Assembly: GCA_025800305.1 (NCBI GenBank)
Contig: JAOXRY010000430.1
Span: forward strand, 1-5,795
Source of the DNA: Campylobacterales bacterium
GTDB lineage: Bacteria > Campylobacterota > Campylobacteria > Campylobacterales > SZUA-545
Length of the DNA: 5,795 nucleotides
Direction of reading: 5' to 3'
Shown here: positions 5,210-5,795 of the stretch, piece by piece
Numbering within the stretch: the first letter of the stretch is position 1
Layout: every line of letters begins with the position of its first letter
The notes under the pieces: generated by a model
Told to the model about the DNA's origin: nothing
Databases searched by the model: none
What the model saw: only the letters and a program-made list of their open reading frames with translations
Translations under genes and position numbers: made by a program

Positions 5210-5795
5210 TAAAGATTCCTAAAATTTGTAGTAAAGATACAAATAGGTTTAAGAAGTCTAAATAAAGTGCAGAAGCAGCAATAATTGGACTGTCATAGTT
5301 TCCTCTCATAATATTCTGAGTATCGTAAAGAATAAAGAATGAGAAAAGAATTGAACTAGCTCCAGCGATTAATAGTTGGAACATTGTACTTTGCATGAAG
5401 ATGTTAACAACACCACCAACGATGATAACGATTAGACCAATAAATAGCATTTTACCCATTGTTGAAAAATCTTTATCTGTGTTCATTGCAAATAGGCTAA
5501 GTCCACCAAATGCAGCTGTTGTCATTAAAAATGCATTAGCAACAATTCCAGCACCACCTTGCATTCCTAAAACTGATGAAAGTAGAGGAGCAAGAGTTAA
5601 ACCTGATACAAATGTAAATCCAAATAGAACTACAAGACCTAAATTAGGACTTTTCTTAACTGCAAAATTAAGACCGAAAATTAGAGCAATTTCTAAAATT
5701 ACAAATCCCCAATAGAATGAAGCAACTGTAGCGGCCATTCCTAAACCGATGTAAGCACCAACAGTACCTGCTAGTAGTGAAGCAGCAAACATTTG
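5196..5795 (-). CDS. Bax inhibitor-1/YccA family membrane protein (5' end outside window)
   Basis: The visible 199 residues form an almost wholly hydrophobic inner-membrane protein. Numbered from the Met at 5792, it has about seven membrane helices near 2-20, 26-45, 51-75, 81-103, 113-133, 136-156 and 170-192. Two conserved acidic residues, D157 in ILYDTQNIM and D179 in YLDFLNLF, correspond to the aspartate pair that in the studied bacterial homologue YetJ controls a pH-dependent calcium leak. It ends in SDD after the last helix. Family members are usually about 230 residues with a soluble N-terminal tail, so the Met at 5792 is probably internal and about 30-35 residues lie beyond the edge; a Gln codon precedes it in frame. 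In E. coli the relative YccA binds and modulates the FtsH protease. Which role applies here is unknown. It is the first visible gene of the leftward operon, and its TAA lies inside the start region of the ThiD2-like gene. Confidence 0.9.
   Translation of the reverse strand, partial: QMFAASLLAGTVGAYIGLGMAATVASFYWGFVILEIALIFGLNFAVKKSPNLGLVVLFGFTFVSGLTLAPLLSSVLGMQGGAGIVANAFLMTTAAFGGLSLFAMNTDKDFSTMGKMLFIGLIVIIVGGVVNIFMQSTMFQLLIAGASSILFSFFILYDTQNIMRGNYDSPIIAASALYLDFLNLFVSLLQILGIFNSDD
5217..5220 (-). promoter_or_regulatory. Possible ribosome binding site of the ThiD2-like gene
   Basis: AGGA on the minus strand lies inside the end of the upstream membrane-protein gene. It is 7 bases from the ATT at 5209 and 10 bases from the CTG at 5206. 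It is the only purine-rich candidate placed correctly for an N-terminus just before the DANLNR motif. Confidence 0.4.

Noticed and set aside
5395..5715. Plus-strand open frame of 106 codons opposite the Bax-inhibitor-like gene
   Set aside because: The opposite strand encodes a convincing seven-helix family member; this frame shows only the Thr/Pro/Asn bias of an antisense shadow.

Overview
The window is AT-rich DNA that looks chromosomal and most likely comes from a member of the Campylobacterota, in the Sulfurimonas/Sulfurovum range. This is inferred from codon use and from the style of the proteins: a Y-family polymerase with a long insert after its GGR motif, a DapF ending its signature in GVEDETLACGTG, and a CoaE opening MAF..AIALTGSIGTGKST. 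No lineage-specific marker gene is present, so the genus is not certain.

Left part, plus strand: the C-terminal half of a MarR-type regulator (3-251) enters from the left edge. About 160 bases without an intact gene follow. They hold a probable degraded reading frame on the minus strand (384-256) and a good sigma-70 type -10 box (389-394). Next is a Y-family translesion polymerase (dinB-like). Its convincing start is 523, although the frame is open from an ATG at 412.

Right part, minus strand: six tightly packed genes read leftwards from the right edge. In order of transcription they are a Bax-inhibitor-1/YccA membrane protein (5' end outside the window), a small ThiD2-like thiamine-pathway protein, coaE (dephospho-CoA kinase), dapF (diaminopimelate epimerase), a stand-alone CheY-like receiver, and a PIF1-type SF1B helicase. 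Junctions are a 14-base overlap, a 4-base gap, a 4-base ATGA overlap, a 33-base gap and a 4-base TTGA overlap, so a single operon is likely. Its main promoter must lie beyond position 5795. The helicase and the polymerase converge and their stop codons overlap (1785-1788).

The operon mixes cofactor synthesis (thiamine, CoA), wall/lysine precursor synthesis (DapF), a signalling receiver and a DNA helicase. I read this as co-expressed housekeeping rather than one pathway. The polymerase and the PIF1 helicase both act on DNA but are divergently controlled.

The most useful observation is the small gene at 4820-5209. It is a clear ThiD2-type domain whose frame has no ATG, GTG or TTG in the N-terminal half; the candidate starts are ATT or CTG. 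Automatic gene callers would tend to miss or truncate it. I see no defence island, CRISPR array, transposon, tRNA or rRNA, and nothing I would call a new system.
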